Positions 27,342 through 36,556 of a DNA stretch of 59,628 bases are shown piece by piece. Position 1 is the first letter of the stretch. Every line of letters begins with the position of its first letter. Both the position numbers and the translations under genes were made by a program. Origin of the DNA: Herpetosiphonaceae bacterium (GTDB taxonomy: Bacteria; Chloroflexota; Chloroflexia; Chloroflexales; Kallotenuaceae). The DNA is taken from contig DASUTC010000158.1 in the NCBI GenBank assembly GCA_036374795.1, forward strand, positions 1 through 59,628. Direction: 5' to 3'. The notes beneath the pieces were generated by a model. That model searched no databases, was not told the origin of the DNA, and saw nothing but the letters and a program-made list of their open reading frames with translations.

Positions 27342-30300
27342 ATGACCACCACAGCATATCCGCGACTTCGTGTACCTGTAGCATCCTCATATCGCCCGTT
27401 ATACGGTCTATGTTGCCTGGTGCTGATCGTGAGCTTGCTGCTGACGGCGCAGCCTCTACCATCGCTTGCGACCGGCCTGGCGGATGTGCCGAGGCCGCCG
27501 ATGAAACCCAGCCTGGCAAATCTGCCGATTGCGTTTGTCCCCAACGTTGGGCAGACCGATCCCAGTGTGGAGTTTCAAGCGCAGGGTCTTGGCGGCACGC
27601 TCTTTTTCACGCCCGATCAGATTGTGCTGACGCTGCCTACAGCTTCCCGATCAGACCAATCAACCGATGATCATTCGCCTGTCGCGCTGAAATCCCGGTC
27701 GCGCACGCGCGCAGCCGAGCCAGCATCCCGCCGCGATCAGCGTGCGGTCGTGCGTCTGGATTTTGTCGGAGCCAACCCTAGCCCGGCGATCACGAGCGCC
27801 GATCCGCTGCCCGGTATCGTCAACTACTTCCTCGGCGACGATCCCGGCCAGTGGCGCACGAACGTGCCGACCTACGCCGCGATCCGCTATGAGCGGCTGT
27901 ATCCCGGCATCGATCTGCGCTACGACGGCAAAGGCGGGCGGCTGAAAGGCACCTATTTCGTGGCCGCAGGAGCCAATCCCAGCCGCATTCGCTGGCGCTA
28001 CCAGGGCGCGACAGCCGTCACCGTCGATCAGAGCGGCAACTTGGTCGTAAGCCTGGCGCCGCATGCCGACTCCCAGGCGGGCAGTACGCTGGTCGAAGAA
28101 GCGCCGATCGCGTGGCAGACCGTGGATGGACGCCAGGTGCCGGTGCAGGTGCGCTACACCGTCGCGCCCGACCAGACGATCGGCTTTACGATCGGCACCT
28201 ACGACCGGACGCTCCCGCTCGTGCTCGACCCGACCCTCGACTACAGCACCTACGTCGGCAGCAGCGGCGACGATACAGGCCGCAGCATCGCCGTCGATGG
28301 AGACGGCGAAGTCTATATTACCGGCGATACCAATTCGCTCAGCTTTCCTATTACCAACACCGGTACACTTACTGATACCAATCAGGGCGGCACAGATGCA
28401 TTCGTGGTCAAGCTGAACCCGGCTGGTAGCCAGGCGCTCTACAGCTCCTTTATTGGTGGTGAGAATACAGATGTCGGCAATGGCATTGCCGTAGACAGCG
28501 CCGGCAATGCCTTCATCGTCGGGTCGACCGCCTCCGTCACTTTTCCGCGAGTCAATCCGTACGATCTCGTGTTCAACGGCGCAACCGATATCTTCGTGAC
28601 GCAGCTCGACACCGCAGGAGCAATAACCTACAGCACGTATCTGGGCGGGAGTTTCGCAGAATCGGGCAATAGTATCACGGTAGACAGCACGCACAATATC
28701 TACATTACCGGCGAAACAGAGTCGGACTACTTTCTACCCGCTACCAATCCTGACAGCACGCCTATTCTTGGCTACAGCAAAACGTTAAGAGGCATCGCCG
28801 ATGCGTTTGTGATCAAGCTCAAAAGCGATAAGATGATCGCGTACGGCACCTATCTGGGCGGGAGTCTTGCTGAGGCTAGCAGCGCCATCACGATCGATGG
28901 CAACGGCTTCGCCTACGTGACCGGCTACACCAGCTCCACCGATTATCCAAGGCAAAATAGCTTCCTGCTGCCGACCGTCGGCGGGATCGATGCGTTCGTG
29001 ACCAAGCTTGCCGCAGATGGCAGGACGCTGGTGTATAGCACCTTCTTCGGCGGCTCGTCGAACGACTTTGGCACGGGTATCGTGGTGGACGCCGATCGCA
29101 GTGCCTACGTTACGGGCTATACCAGTTCGCTCAACTTTCCGGTTGCAAACTACTACCAGAAGACGCTCAAAGGTAACAACGATGCGTTTGTCACCAAGAT
29201 CAGCGCGATCGGCAACTCCATCGTGTACAGCACCTACCTGGGCGGCACCAGCGATGATTATGGTCAAGGCATCGTCGTGGATCGCCAAAAATCGATCTAT
29301 CTCATCGGTTATACGGCGTCGGGCGACTTTCCGAACGACAATGCGTTGCAGGCTACCCGCAACGGCGGCACGGATACCTTTGTCACGCAGCTCAAGCCGA
29401 ATGGCACGACGATCGAGTATAGCACCTACTTTGGCGGCACGAGCAACGATTACGGCCAGGCTATCGCCGCGAAGTGCGAGTTGGCAGGGCCGTGTACCCT
29501 GTATATCACCGGCATCACGGCCTCCAAAGATTTTCCAACAACCGCTGGCTCATCCAGCCCCGGCTACCATGAAGGTCTGACCGATATATTCGTCGCCCGG
29601 CTTGGCCCGCCCTCGACTGGCCCGCGCCTATACCTGCACCCGCCGCTGAAGTTCATCGGCACGAATCAAGAGCTGAGCGTGGAGATCAAAGTAGATACGG
29701 GTGGTGCGGACATCGATACCGTCGACGCCTATCTTCAATTCCCTAAAGAGCACCTGGAGGTTATAGAGGTTGTACCGATTACGCCTACGAATATCACGAA
29801 CCTCCAGATCTATAGAACATTTGACAATGCGGCAGGCCGTGTCGACTTTTCTGCCACCACGCTGGAACGGGGCACCACGCTGCCGGATCAATTTACTGCG
29901 GCTACCGTACGCTTCCGCACCACCTTACTCACGACAAACGGCTCAGCCCCTGCCACTATCTCCTTTATCGAGAAAGAAAGGGCGCGCCGGAGTAATCTTT
30001 ACTTCGAGGGCACGGCGGTTCCTGCAGCACCGAGTACGCTCAAGCTGGAGAGCAGCAATATCCGCATCCTCTCCGGCGCGCTTTTGAATGGGAAGATCTC
30101 CCTGGAAGGACGCGGCGCGCCGTCCACTCCTGGCTGGATCACACCGCTCTTCCGAGAACATAACGGACTCGTCAACGGCGGTATCGTGGTGTATGATCCG
30201 GCCGATCCCACAAACCAGACGGTTTTGGGATACTTTGCGACGACGACCGACAACAACGGGCGGTTTTCGATCTTGCTTGAGGGCATTAACGGCGGTAAGT

Positions 30301-31214
30301 ATCCTGTTCAGATCAAAGGTGCCGATACGCTCAGTAATATTCGCCAGGCGGATCTGGACACCAGTGATCTGATCGAATTCGGCACGCTCTGCACAGGCGA
30401 TAGCACCGGCGACGATATGATTAACGGCGCGGACGTATCCTACATGGTGCCGTCCTACCAGCTGGAGAGCAGCCATCCGAACTTCTTGCCCTATGGCAAC
30501 GCCAATAAAGACGGGCTGATCGATCGCGCGGACGTGCTCGCGGTCAAAGAGAATTTTCTCAAGACGGGCGTGATCTCGGAGACAAATCCGCTGGCGTGTC
30601 GCCCCCCTGCTCTCAGCAGCACCAATCGTTCAGCCGCCGCACAGCCGCTCGACGCATTGAGCGCAGCGCCGGAAAATAGCCCTGGGACCGTCGAGCGACC
30701 TACGCTCCGTTTGTATCCAGAGAATCAGACCGTCTTTGCCGGACAGGTCTTTACGGTCAGTCTTCAGGTCGATCTCAAGTCGACCGTCGCCGACACGATC
30801 GATGCGTTTCTGGATGTCATGCCCAATGAGCTAACCTTCGTCGACAAGGATGGCAATCCGATCAAGGATGATGCTCTGCAAGGCGAGATCGAGCTAGACG
30901 TTGCTGGTCTAGGCAACACGTCTTGCGAGCCCACCTACAATGATATTAGGAGCCAGAGCATCGGGACGGCCAACGCTTCTGTGACCTGCTTCAGGCAGCC
31001 GTTCTTGCCCAACCAATTTACGCTTGCGACATTCCGGCTCAAAGCAGACTCCAGCACAGACCAGGCGACGATAACGCTCAAGAGCACTCCGAATAATGTG
31101 CGGCAGAGTAATCTCTATCGCGACGGCAATCCGATCGACTCGCTGCGAACAAACGCTACGGTTGAGGTGCTAAAGCTGGCTGGAGAGATCTTTGTGCCGA
31201 TCGTACGTAAGTAG
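27342..31214 (+). CDS. Second giant secreted SBBP-repeat/cohesin/dockerin protein
   Basis: 1290 residues from the ATG at 27342. I prefer it to the in-frame GTG at 27303 because the same context (GGAGCGCCATTC before ATGAC) precedes the paralogue's start (GGAGCGCCATCC). Signal segment LCCLVLIVSLLLTAQPL. Then DUF7948 ([20 protein letters not shown]), continuous SBBP repeats about 297-753, cohesin about 765-900, dockerin (STGDDMINGADVSYMV; NANKDGLIDRADVLAV) about 1017-1075, and a final cohesin ending EIFVPIVRK. Same domain order as its neighbour, without the Pro-Ser spacer. Long near-identical stretches in DUF7948 point to tandem duplication followed by divergence. Confidence 0.9.
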   Translation: MTTTAYPRLRVPVASSYRPLYGLCCLVLIVSLLLTAQPLPSLATGLADVPRPPMKPSLANLPIAFVPNVGQTDPSVEFQAQGLGGTLFFTPDQIVLTLPTASRSDQSTDDHSPVALKSRSRTRAAEPASRRDQRAVVRLDFVGANPSPAITSADPLPGIVNYFLGDDPGQWRTNVPTYAAIRYERLYPGIDLRYDGKGGRLKGTYFVAAGANPSRIRWRYQGATAVTVDQSGNLVVSLAPHADSQAGSTLVEEAPIAWQTVDGRQVPVQVRYTVAPDQTIGFTIGTYDRTLPLVLDPTLDYSTYVGSSGDDTGRSIAVDGDGEVYITGDTNSLSFPITNTGTLTDTNQGGTDAFVVKLNPAGSQALYSSFIGGENTDVGNGIAVDSAGNAFIVGSTASVTFPRVNPYDLVFNGATDIFVTQLDTAGAITYSTYLGGSFAESGNSITVDSTHNIYITGETESDYFLPATNPDSTPILGYSKTLRGIADAFVIKLKSDKMIAYGTYLGGSLAEASSAITIDGNGFAYVTGYTSSTDYPRQNSFLLPTVGGIDAFVTKLAADGRTLVYSTFFGGSSNDFGTGIVVDADRSAYVTGYTSSLNFPVANYYQKTLKGNNDAFVTKISAIGNSIVYSTYLGGTSDDYGQGIVVDRQKSIYLIGYTASGDFPNDNALQATRNGGTDTFVTQLKPNGTTIEYSTYFGGTSNDYGQAIAAKCELAGPCTLYITGITASKDFPTTAGSSSPGYHEGLTDIFVARLGPPSTGPRLYLHPPLKFIGTNQELSVEIKVDTGGADIDTVDAYLQFPKEHLEVIEVVPITPTNITNLQIYRTFDNAAGRVDFSATTLERGTTLPDQFTAATVRFRTTLLTTNGSAPATISFIEKERARRSNLYFEGTAVPAAPSTLKLESSNIRILSGALLNGKISLEGRGAPSTPGWITPLFREHNGLVNGGIVVYDPADPTNQTVLGYFATTTDNNGRFSILLEGINGGKYPVQIKGADTLSNIRQADLDTSDLIEFGTLCTGDSTGDDMINGADVSYMVPSYQLESSHPNFLPYGNANKDGLIDRADVLAVKENFLKTGVISETNPLACRPPALSSTNRSAAAQPLDALSAAPENSPGTVERPTLRLYPENQTVFAGQVFTVSLQVDLKSTVADTIDAFLDVMPNELTFVDKDGNPIKDDALQGEIELDVAGLGNTSCEPTYNDIRSQSIGTANASVTCFRQPFLPNQFTLATFRLKADSSTDQATITLKSTPNNVRQSNLYRDGNPIDSLRTNATVEVLKLAGEIFVPIVRK

Positions 31215-31296
31215 CCCGCATCATACCAACGCCGGTTGATCCGCGCTGGTCGTCTGGCCGACTCAGGCCAGGATCAGGTAAGCCGAAGCACTCGCT

Positions 31297-31330
31297 CAGA
31301 GGCATCTCGCACGAGATGCCTCTGCTGTTT
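31297..31330 (+). terminator. Terminator of the second SBBP gene
   Basis: CAGAGGCATCT (31297-31307), loop CGCACG, AGATGCCTCTG (31314-31324), then CTGTTT. A perfect 11-bp stem with a short T run, 83 bases after the stop codon. Confidence 0.75.
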
Positions 31331-31403
31331 AAGCCTGCTGCACCCTGCCAAGCCATTGCTCCCGCGTGGACCGAATACGCGCCGTATGTGCAGCATGCGG
31401 CTC

Positions 31404-31440
31404 AGTACCAACTGTGGTACTCAATGAGTATGGTACTCAA
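31404..31440. promoter_or_regulatory. Operator-like inverted and direct repeats
   Basis: A perfect 7-bp inverted repeat AGTACCA/TGGTACT (31404-31421) overlaps the first of two TGGTACTCAA direct repeats (31415 and 31431). Spacing of 16 bases is about one and a half helix turns. It resembles a multi-site operator, but its regulator is unknown and the next gene starts about 390 bases away. Confidence 0.35.
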
Positions 31441-31832
31441 TTCGGGACCTGCGTGTCTATCATGATCTCATCGACACTCTACAATGCGCTTACACCCTTC
31501 CTTCGCTCATCATTACCGCTGAAAGCAACACCAGGATTCGCAGAAAATCCGTTGTGAATCTTTATTGGGATAAGGTTGCTGGTAAGGTGGTACTGGTAAA
31601 GTATAGCCATAGAAGAAAACAACTTGACGAGAAGCACTAAACTACAGTACTATAGAGCACCAAGCCAGCAGCCCAACCAACCGCCAAAGCGCAATATCCC
31701 ACAGGATAGCAATCGAGCAGATCGGCGCAGAGCCGAGACGAACGCCCTGGACATGGCATGTCAACACGCCGGATGACCCTGTCGTCATTCGTTCATCAAA
31801 TCAATCATCACGTCAGAAAGGGAGACACGATC

Positions 31833-32276
31833 ATGGAAGCATCAATCGAGATCAAGAACCTCTACCTCGGCCTGCTGAACGCCTATAACACCGGAGATGT
31901 CGACTTTATGATCCGCTACACGGCCCCCGCCGATGGCATTCTGGTCGTCGGCACCGACCCCGACGAGTGGTGGGCCGACCATGAGACGTTCGTCGAAGCG
32001 GTGCGCGTGCAGTTGAAAGGGTTCCGCGAGGCGGGCCTCTACGCCACACCGGGCGAGCCGCAGGCATTTGTGGATGGTCGTGTGGGCTGGATTGCGGATC
32101 GCCCGGTGTGGACGCTACCAGATGGCACAATTACCGAATCGCGGGTGACGGCGGTCGTTCGCTGGATGGATGGCGAGTGGAAGTTTGTGCAGCAGCACTT
32201 CTCGCTGGCGATTCGTAACGAGGACGTGATCGAAGCTCCGGAGACGGTGGAGCTGGCGCGTGAGGTCGCGGGCTAA
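31833..32276 (+). CDS. SnoaL-like/NTF2-fold protein
   Basis: 147 residues from the ATG at 31833, 7 bases after AAAGGGAGA; the upstream in-frame ATG at 31758 lacks such a site. Pattern of the SnoaL_3/NTF2-like superfamily: EIKNLYLGLLNAYNTGDVDF at the start (short helices before the sheet), DPDEWWADHETFVEAVRVQL, and VTAVVRWMDGEWKFVQQHFS near the end, closing the conical barrel. Cytoplasmic. Family members range from ketosteroid-isomerase-like enzymes to ligand binders, so substrate cannot be told. Single gene with its own terminator. Confidence 0.85.
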   Translation: MEASIEIKNLYLGLLNAYNTGDVDFMIRYTAPADGILVVGTDPDEWWADHETFVEAVRVQLKGFREAGLYATPGEPQAFVDGRVGWIADRPVWTLPDGTITESRVTAVVRWMDGEWKFVQQHFSLAIRNEDVIEAPETVELAREVAG

Positions 32277-32356
32277 TCTCCGAGGCAGAACGGACCACAG
32301 CGTTGCTATCGCGCTCCATGATATGATACATCCCATCAGTTGGATTTGATGAAACA

Positions 32357-32376
32357 GGGGCACCACGGAGTGCCCC
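32357..32376 (+). terminator. Terminator after the SnoaL-like gene
   Basis: GGGGCAC (32357-32363), 6-base loop, GTGCCCC (32370-32376), followed by TTCGTATT. Lies 81 bases after the stop. Confidence 0.65.
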
Positions 32377-32440
32377 TTCGTATTACCCGGCAAACCAGAC
32401 TCCTGCCCCCTCCCTCCAGCGCCTCATTATAAAAACCCAC

Positions 32441-32469
32441 TTTACAATTACTATTTCATGTAGTATTGT
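32441..32469 (+). promoter_or_regulatory. Promoter candidate with overlapping near-palindrome
   Basis: TTTACA (32441-32446), 17-base spacer, TATTGT (32464-32469), in an AT-rich island 95 bases before the next start. The spacer and -10 contain a near-palindrome (ACAATTACTA...TAGTATTGT, 32445-32469) that could be an operator. Confidence 0.4.
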
Positions 32470-32563
32470 ATTAACCACTATAACACGTAGTAGCAAAAGC
32501 CATCGCATCGCACGGTGCCACAACTTCCCAGCCTTGCGATCATCTCCGACGGAGGCATTGCGC

Positions 32564-33142
32564 ATGCGCTCAGAGCAATCGATCGATTCGGCCACCCATC
32601 ACTACCGCGCGCAGGAGAGCATGCTCCTACGCCCCGGTAACGCTGCCTCGTCCGCGCTGCCCCACACCAGCGCTACCCCAAGGTTGCTGGAAACAATGTC
32701 CGTTACCGCGCCGCTCGATGATGCCGATACAGGCGTCGAGTTTCTCTCGGTGTATCGTCGTCTGCTGGCCGAGATCGAGTGCTGGTGCAAGCTCGAGCGC
32801 GCGCCGATCACCCAGGTGATCCGCTGGCAGGCGCTCCGCGATTATGTCGAGGTGTATAGCTACACCTATCCGCGACAGCCCTCGTATCCGTTTCCGCCGC
32901 GCTTTGGACGCTACGTAGCCTACCTGGAAGGCTTCGATACGATCATCACGGCGATCGACGACTGGTGCGAGTGGCTGAACCGCCAATTTCTGCCCGGCGT
33001 CGTGCCGATCCATCTGCTGCGCAGCGCTCTGGAGGAATGGGACGAGACACGTCGCGCGAGCGGACTGTCGCCGTTGCACGCGATGCCGTACCGGCTGCCG
33101 TCGATGAGCGCGCCGACGCCCGACCAGGCGTATCGCAGGTAG
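32564..33142 (+). CDS. Uncharacterised 192-aa protein
   Basis: Start ATG at 32564 with GGAGG at 32551-32555. The first 50 residues are polar and probably disordered. Residues about 55-160 are rich in Trp, Tyr and Glu and look helical (VEFLSVYRRLLAEIECWCKL; RWQALRDYVEVYSYTYPRQP; FDTIITAIDDWCEWLNRQF). No signal peptide or membrane segment. It stands alone between a terminator and a convergent gene pair, with its own likely promoter. I do not recognise a family; the folded part suggests a small helical cytosolic protein. Confidence 0.6.
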   Translation: MRSEQSIDSATHHYRAQESMLLRPGNAASSALPHTSATPRLLETMSVTAPLDDADTGVEFLSVYRRLLAEIECWCKLERAPITQVIRWQALRDYVEVYSYTYPRQPSYPFPPRFGRYVAYLEGFDTIITAIDDWCEWLNRQFLPGVVPIHLLRSALEEWDETRRASGLSPLHAMPYRLPSMSAPTPDQAYRR

Positions 33143-33210
33143 ATCGGGATCGTGTAGCACTGCCTGCGCCGGGGTGTCTCGCCCGACCAGACGCGGCATG
33201 CTGGCGGCGA

Positions 33211-33633
33211 TCACAGAATCAGCACGAGCGTGCCAGCCACGATCAGCGCGCTGCCGATGATCGATTGCCAGGTGAGCGGCTCGCCCAAAAAGAGCACCGA
33301 GAGCACCAGGATCATCACCAGGCTGGACTTATCGATCGGTGCGACCAGCGAGGCATTGCCCTCTTGCAGCGCCTTGAAGTAGCACAGCCACGATAGGCCG
33401 GTAGCCGCGCCGGAGAGCGCCAGAAAAACAAGCGTCTTGCGCGAGAGCGTCTCCACACCCGCCAGCTCGCCGCGCGCAAGCACAATGCCCCAGGCAATCG
33501 CCAGAATCACCACCGTGCGGATCGCCGTCGCAAGATTAGAATTGACCTCTTTGACGCCGATCTTCGCAAACACCGTGGTAAGCGCCGCAAACAAGGCCGA
33601 CAGCAGCGCGTAGATCCACCATGATCGATTCAT
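33211..33633 (-). CDS. EamA/DMT-family half transporter
   Basis: 140 residues with about five membrane helices (WWIYALLSALFAALTTVFAK; KTLVFLALSGAATGLSWLCY; LVMILVLSVLFLGEPLTWQS). It is one EamA repeat, half the length of the usual ten-helix members, so it would act as a dimer like EmrE-size proteins; substrate unknown. The start at 33633 has GAGGAGG just upstream and is preferred over 33645. It follows the GNAT gene by 38 bases in the same operon. Confidence 0.85.
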   Translation of the reverse strand: MNRSWWIYALLSALFAALTTVFAKIGVKEVNSNLATAIRTVVILAIAWGIVLARGELAGVETLSRKTLVFLALSGAATGLSWLCYFKALQEGNASLVAPIDKSSLVMILVLSVLFLGEPLTWQSIIGSALIVAGTLVLIL

Positions 33634-33671
33634 GCTCCTCCTCATCTCTCACCGATCGCCCCGGCAGCGCC

Positions 33672-34139
33672 TCAAGCCAGCGCTTTCTGCAACGTGACGT
33701 AGGTCGGCTCGGCGTAGCCTTCGTGCGTGCCGTAGCGCAAAAACGTGTAGCCGAGCCGCTCGTAGGCGGCGCGTAGCTCAGGCAGCGCCAGCCGAACGGA
33801 CAGCCGCACGCGGGACAGCCCGACCACCCGCGACCGATCTTCCACGGCCACGATCAACCGGCGCGCAAAGCCGCGTCCCCGGTAGGCTGACAGCACCGCC
33901 AGCCGAGAAAAATACATATGGTCGGCGTATGCGAAGTAGAAGACGCAGCCGACGATCGCGCCATCGAGAAGCGCTACGATCGCGCTGCCCCGCGCCAGCT
34001 CGCGGCGCGTCGCTTCCACGGTTCTGGCCTGCGCGCTCGACGGCGGATCGAGACGACCATCATACTCGGCGAACGCGGCGCGAATCACCTCGACGATTTG
34101 TGGAATATCGGCCTCGGTAGCCTCACGTATTTGCACCAT
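33672..34139 (-). CDS. GNAT-family N-acetyltransferase
   Basis: 155 residues. N-terminus VQIREATEADIPQIVEVIRA and the acetyl-CoA loop LAVLSAYRGRGFARRLIVAV (R/Q-x-x-G-x-G/A) define the GNAT fold; a C-terminal AAYERLGYTFLRYGTHEGYA completes it. Cytosolic acetyltransferase, acceptor unknown. The start has GGGGAG 8 bases upstream. First gene of a two-gene operon with the EamA protein, which could mean acetylation and export of one compound (speculative). Confidence 0.87.
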   Translation of the reverse strand: MVQIREATEADIPQIVEVIRAAFAEYDGRLDPPSSAQARTVEATRRELARGSAIVALLDGAIVGCVFYFAYADHMYFSRLAVLSAYRGRGFARRLIVAVEDRSRVVGLSRVRLSVRLALPELRAAYERLGYTFLRYGTHEGYAEPTYVTLQKALA

Positions 34140-34371
34140 CGGATCATCTCCCCGTACGCTGCATCTGCCTCAGCCTTTCGGCTCCACGCGCCATTATACA
34201 GCGTTGACCGATGCGCCCACGCCGGGTCTATCGGCTGCGTGGAGCGATCTTCACCGCAGGCTCAGATTCGCCCTATTGAGCGGCATGGTGTCAGGGACTA
34301 CACTTAAGCTGTTCTTTGCAGTATCCCGCGCAGCTTTGCTTACCATAAGCAGCACCATAGACGAGGCATGT

Positions 34372-36114
34372 ATGCGACATCTTTTTCTGATCTGGCTTGC
34401 GCTGACGATCGCCCTGCCTAGCGCGATCAGCGCTCAGGCTACCGGAGACGCCCCACCGGCAGGTGTCGTCTGGCGATTAACGGGCAGCGCGTCCGGCAAT
34501 ATCTTCGCCGGTACCTGGTGCGGCGTGTACCAGCTTGCCGCCGATGGCACCCGCTGGCAGGATGTGCCGGGGCTGCGCGATGTTCCGGCCCGGCGGCTGG
34601 TGCGGCTCGACGGCAACGTGCTGCTCGCGGCGACGGCTGGCTGGTGGCCCGGTGGGATCTGGCGCTACGCGCCCGGTGAAGGCTGGCGGCGTGTACACGA
34701 CACTGGCGATGCCCATCTGGCGGCCAATCCCTCCGGCACGCGCGTTTATGCGGTGTTTGTGGGGCCTGCCGGACCCTACGGCCCGACGTTGAACGTGCTG
34801 CGCTCCGACGACAGCGGTCGTACATGGAACGAGGTCGGGCATCCCGGCTATGCCCTGCCGATGGGCCTCGAAGTCGCGGTCGATCCCAGGAGCGGCCAGG
34901 AGATCGTGCTGCTGGCGACGCAGGCGCAGCGGCTCGGCGGCACCCATCTGCTGCGCTCGCTTGACGGCGGCGCAACCTGGGAAACGTTTCCGGGCTACAC
35001 CGACGACATCCGCCAGGCCGACAGCCCGCTGCTGATGCTCGACAAGGACAACGCAACGCTGTACTTTTCTAATCGGAAGCAACATTTCGCGACCGGAGCG
35101 AGCACAACCAGACTCTACCGCGGCTCGGCAGCCGGATCGGGCCTTGAAGCCGTCGCGCTGCCCGCCGATCTGGAGCGCCACGGGCTGATCGATCTGGTAG
35201 CGCACGGCAACACCCTGATCGCCGCCGGATCGTCGAGCGTGTTTCGCGGCGAGCGGACAGGCACAGGCGATAGCTGGACCCGTATCGATGAGGGCCTGGG
35301 CCGTCCCACGATCTTCGATCTGCACGACGCCTCCGCTGCGGCGTCCGACCCCGCGAGCGTCTATGCGGCTACCAGCATCAGCGTGTACCGCTACGACGCC
35401 GCCGCCGATCGCTGGCGCTATGTCGCGCCCGGCATCGCGCCGTGCAACGCGCCGGGTCGCACCGTGTACGAGCGAATACCGTCGTTCTCAAGCGGCCCTG
35501 ACCATCAGTTCTTCCCCGAAACCGGACACTCGTTGAGCTCTGGCTTCAAAGCCTTCTGGGAGCGTAACGGCGGATTGCCCGTGTTCGGCTTCCCGCTCAG
35601 CGAGGAGTTCGACGAGCGCAACGCCGACCTTCAGCGTGCCTTTACCACGCAGTACTTCGAGCGTGAGCGCCTTGAGTATCACCCGGAGAACGCCGGAACG
35701 ATCTTTACTACGCTGCTTGGGCGGCTGGGAGCGGAGCTGCTGGCGGCGCAGGGACGCGACTGGCGGCAGGAGGACGGCACTGACAACCCCTTCCCCGGCG
35801 GCACAGGTCCATGCCGCGCCTTCAACGTCGGCGACGAGCGGCGCTCGGTGTGCGGGCCGTTTCTTCAGTTCTGGCAGAGCCACGGCCTCGATCTGCATCG
35901 CGGCGCGATCTCATACGACGAAAGCCTGCTGCTCTTCGGCTATCCGCTGAGCGCGCCCAGGCTGGAGGTCAATCCCGACGGCGATCGGGTGCTGACGCAG
36001 TGGTTCGAGCGCGCGCGCTTCGAGTATCATCCCAACAACCCCGACCCGTACAAGGTGCTGCTGGGGCGGCTGGGCAGCGAGGTGCTGCGCTCGCGTGGCA
36101 TCGCTGTGCCGTAG
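34372..36114 (+). CDS. Secreted BNR/sortilin-like repeat protein
   Basis: 580 residues from the ATG at 34372, chosen because it starts a clean signal peptide (MRHLFLIWLALTIALPSAIS); the frame extends upstream to a TTG at 34204 without signal character. Residues about 25-370 have BNR-type beta-propeller motifs (LRSDDSGRTWNEVGHPGYAL; LLRSLDGGATWETFPGYTDD). The C-terminal third carries two copies of a repeat common in Chloroflexota exoproteins (FFPETGHSLSSGFKAFWERN then GGLPVFGFPLSEEF; second copy FLQFWQSHGL...LFGYPLSAP). Exported; probably binding rather than catalysis. Confidence 0.8.
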   Translation: MRHLFLIWLALTIALPSAISAQATGDAPPAGVVWRLTGSASGNIFAGTWCGVYQLAADGTRWQDVPGLRDVPARRLVRLDGNVLLAATAGWWPGGIWRYAPGEGWRRVHDTGDAHLAANPSGTRVYAVFVGPAGPYGPTLNVLRSDDSGRTWNEVGHPGYALPMGLEVAVDPRSGQEIVLLATQAQRLGGTHLLRSLDGGATWETFPGYTDDIRQADSPLLMLDKDNATLYFSNRKQHFATGASTTRLYRGSAAGSGLEAVALPADLERHGLIDLVAHGNTLIAAGSSSVFRGERTGTGDSWTRIDEGLGRPTIFDLHDASAAASDPASVYAATSISVYRYDAAADRWRYVAPGIAPCNAPGRTVYERIPSFSSGPDHQFFPETGHSLSSGFKAFWERNGGLPVFGFPLSEEFDERNADLQRAFTTQYFERERLEYHPENAGTIFTTLLGRLGAELLAAQGRDWRQEDGTDNPFPGGTGPCRAFNVGDERRSVCGPFLQFWQSHGLDLHRGAISYDESLLLFGYPLSAPRLEVNPDGDRVLTQWFERARFEYHPNNPDPYKVLLGRLGSEVLRSRGIAVP

Positions 36115-36499
36115 CGTAGGGTGTGGGGATAGGACAGAAGTAGCGTCGTTCCGGGGATATTCCGTGGTATACTATCGTGCGCCGCGTACCAGCCGCTGTG
36201 CTGGCCGTGCGTGCCATCGAGCGCTCGTCGGCGGCACGGCTTGCGGCACGTGCAGCCAGTGTCGAACTCCCCCTTTGGCACGAGCTCATCACCGGGCAAT
36301 CGTGGATACCTATGGCAGACTGAATCCCGCAGGCAGAGCCAGATCGGCGCGATATGCCATGCTCCCACGAGCAGGACGGTTCGATCGCCGTCCCGCGCGC
36401 ATAGCTCGCCACGCACCGCGCTGCCGATGATCTCGATCGTCGCCGGAATGGCGAGCACATGCCGTGTTTGAAACCAGACGTACAGAGGAGAACGAAGCT
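36115..36499. other. Intergenic region, no convincing gene
   Basis: About 385 bases. A minus-strand frame (36027-36458) overlaps the end of the preceding gene and has no start signal; its translation (VLLVGAWHIAPIWL) has some protein character but nothing recognisable. Bases 36484-36490 (AGAGGAG) are a ribosome binding site for a tiny frame described next. Confidence 0.4.
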
Positions 36500-36556
36500 A
36501 TGATCGATCTAATCGAAGTGTGTCGGCGGCGGGCACCCGCAGCAGGAGGCGCGTGA
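36500..36556 (+). CDS. Possible 18-codon leader peptide
   Basis: ATG at 36500 with AGAGGAG 9 bases upstream; encodes MIDLIEVCRRRAPAAGGA. Its TGA overlaps the ATG of the lipoprotein gene (TGATG at 36554-36558). It could couple translation or be chance. Confidence 0.3.
   Translation: MIDLIEVCRRRAPAAGGA

Larger units (their letters stand above)
31215..31832. other. Intergenic region with terminator and TGGTACTCAA repeats
   Basis: About 620 bases without a convincing gene. It contains a strong hairpin (31297-31324), a compact inverted repeat AGTACCA-ACTG-TGGTACT (31404-31421), and two copies of TGGTACTCAA at 31415-31424 and 31431-31440, 16 bases apart. From 31550 onward it is AT-richer and leads to the SnoaL-like gene. 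A 63-codon frame (31366-31557) has no start signal and is not called. Confidence 0.6.
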
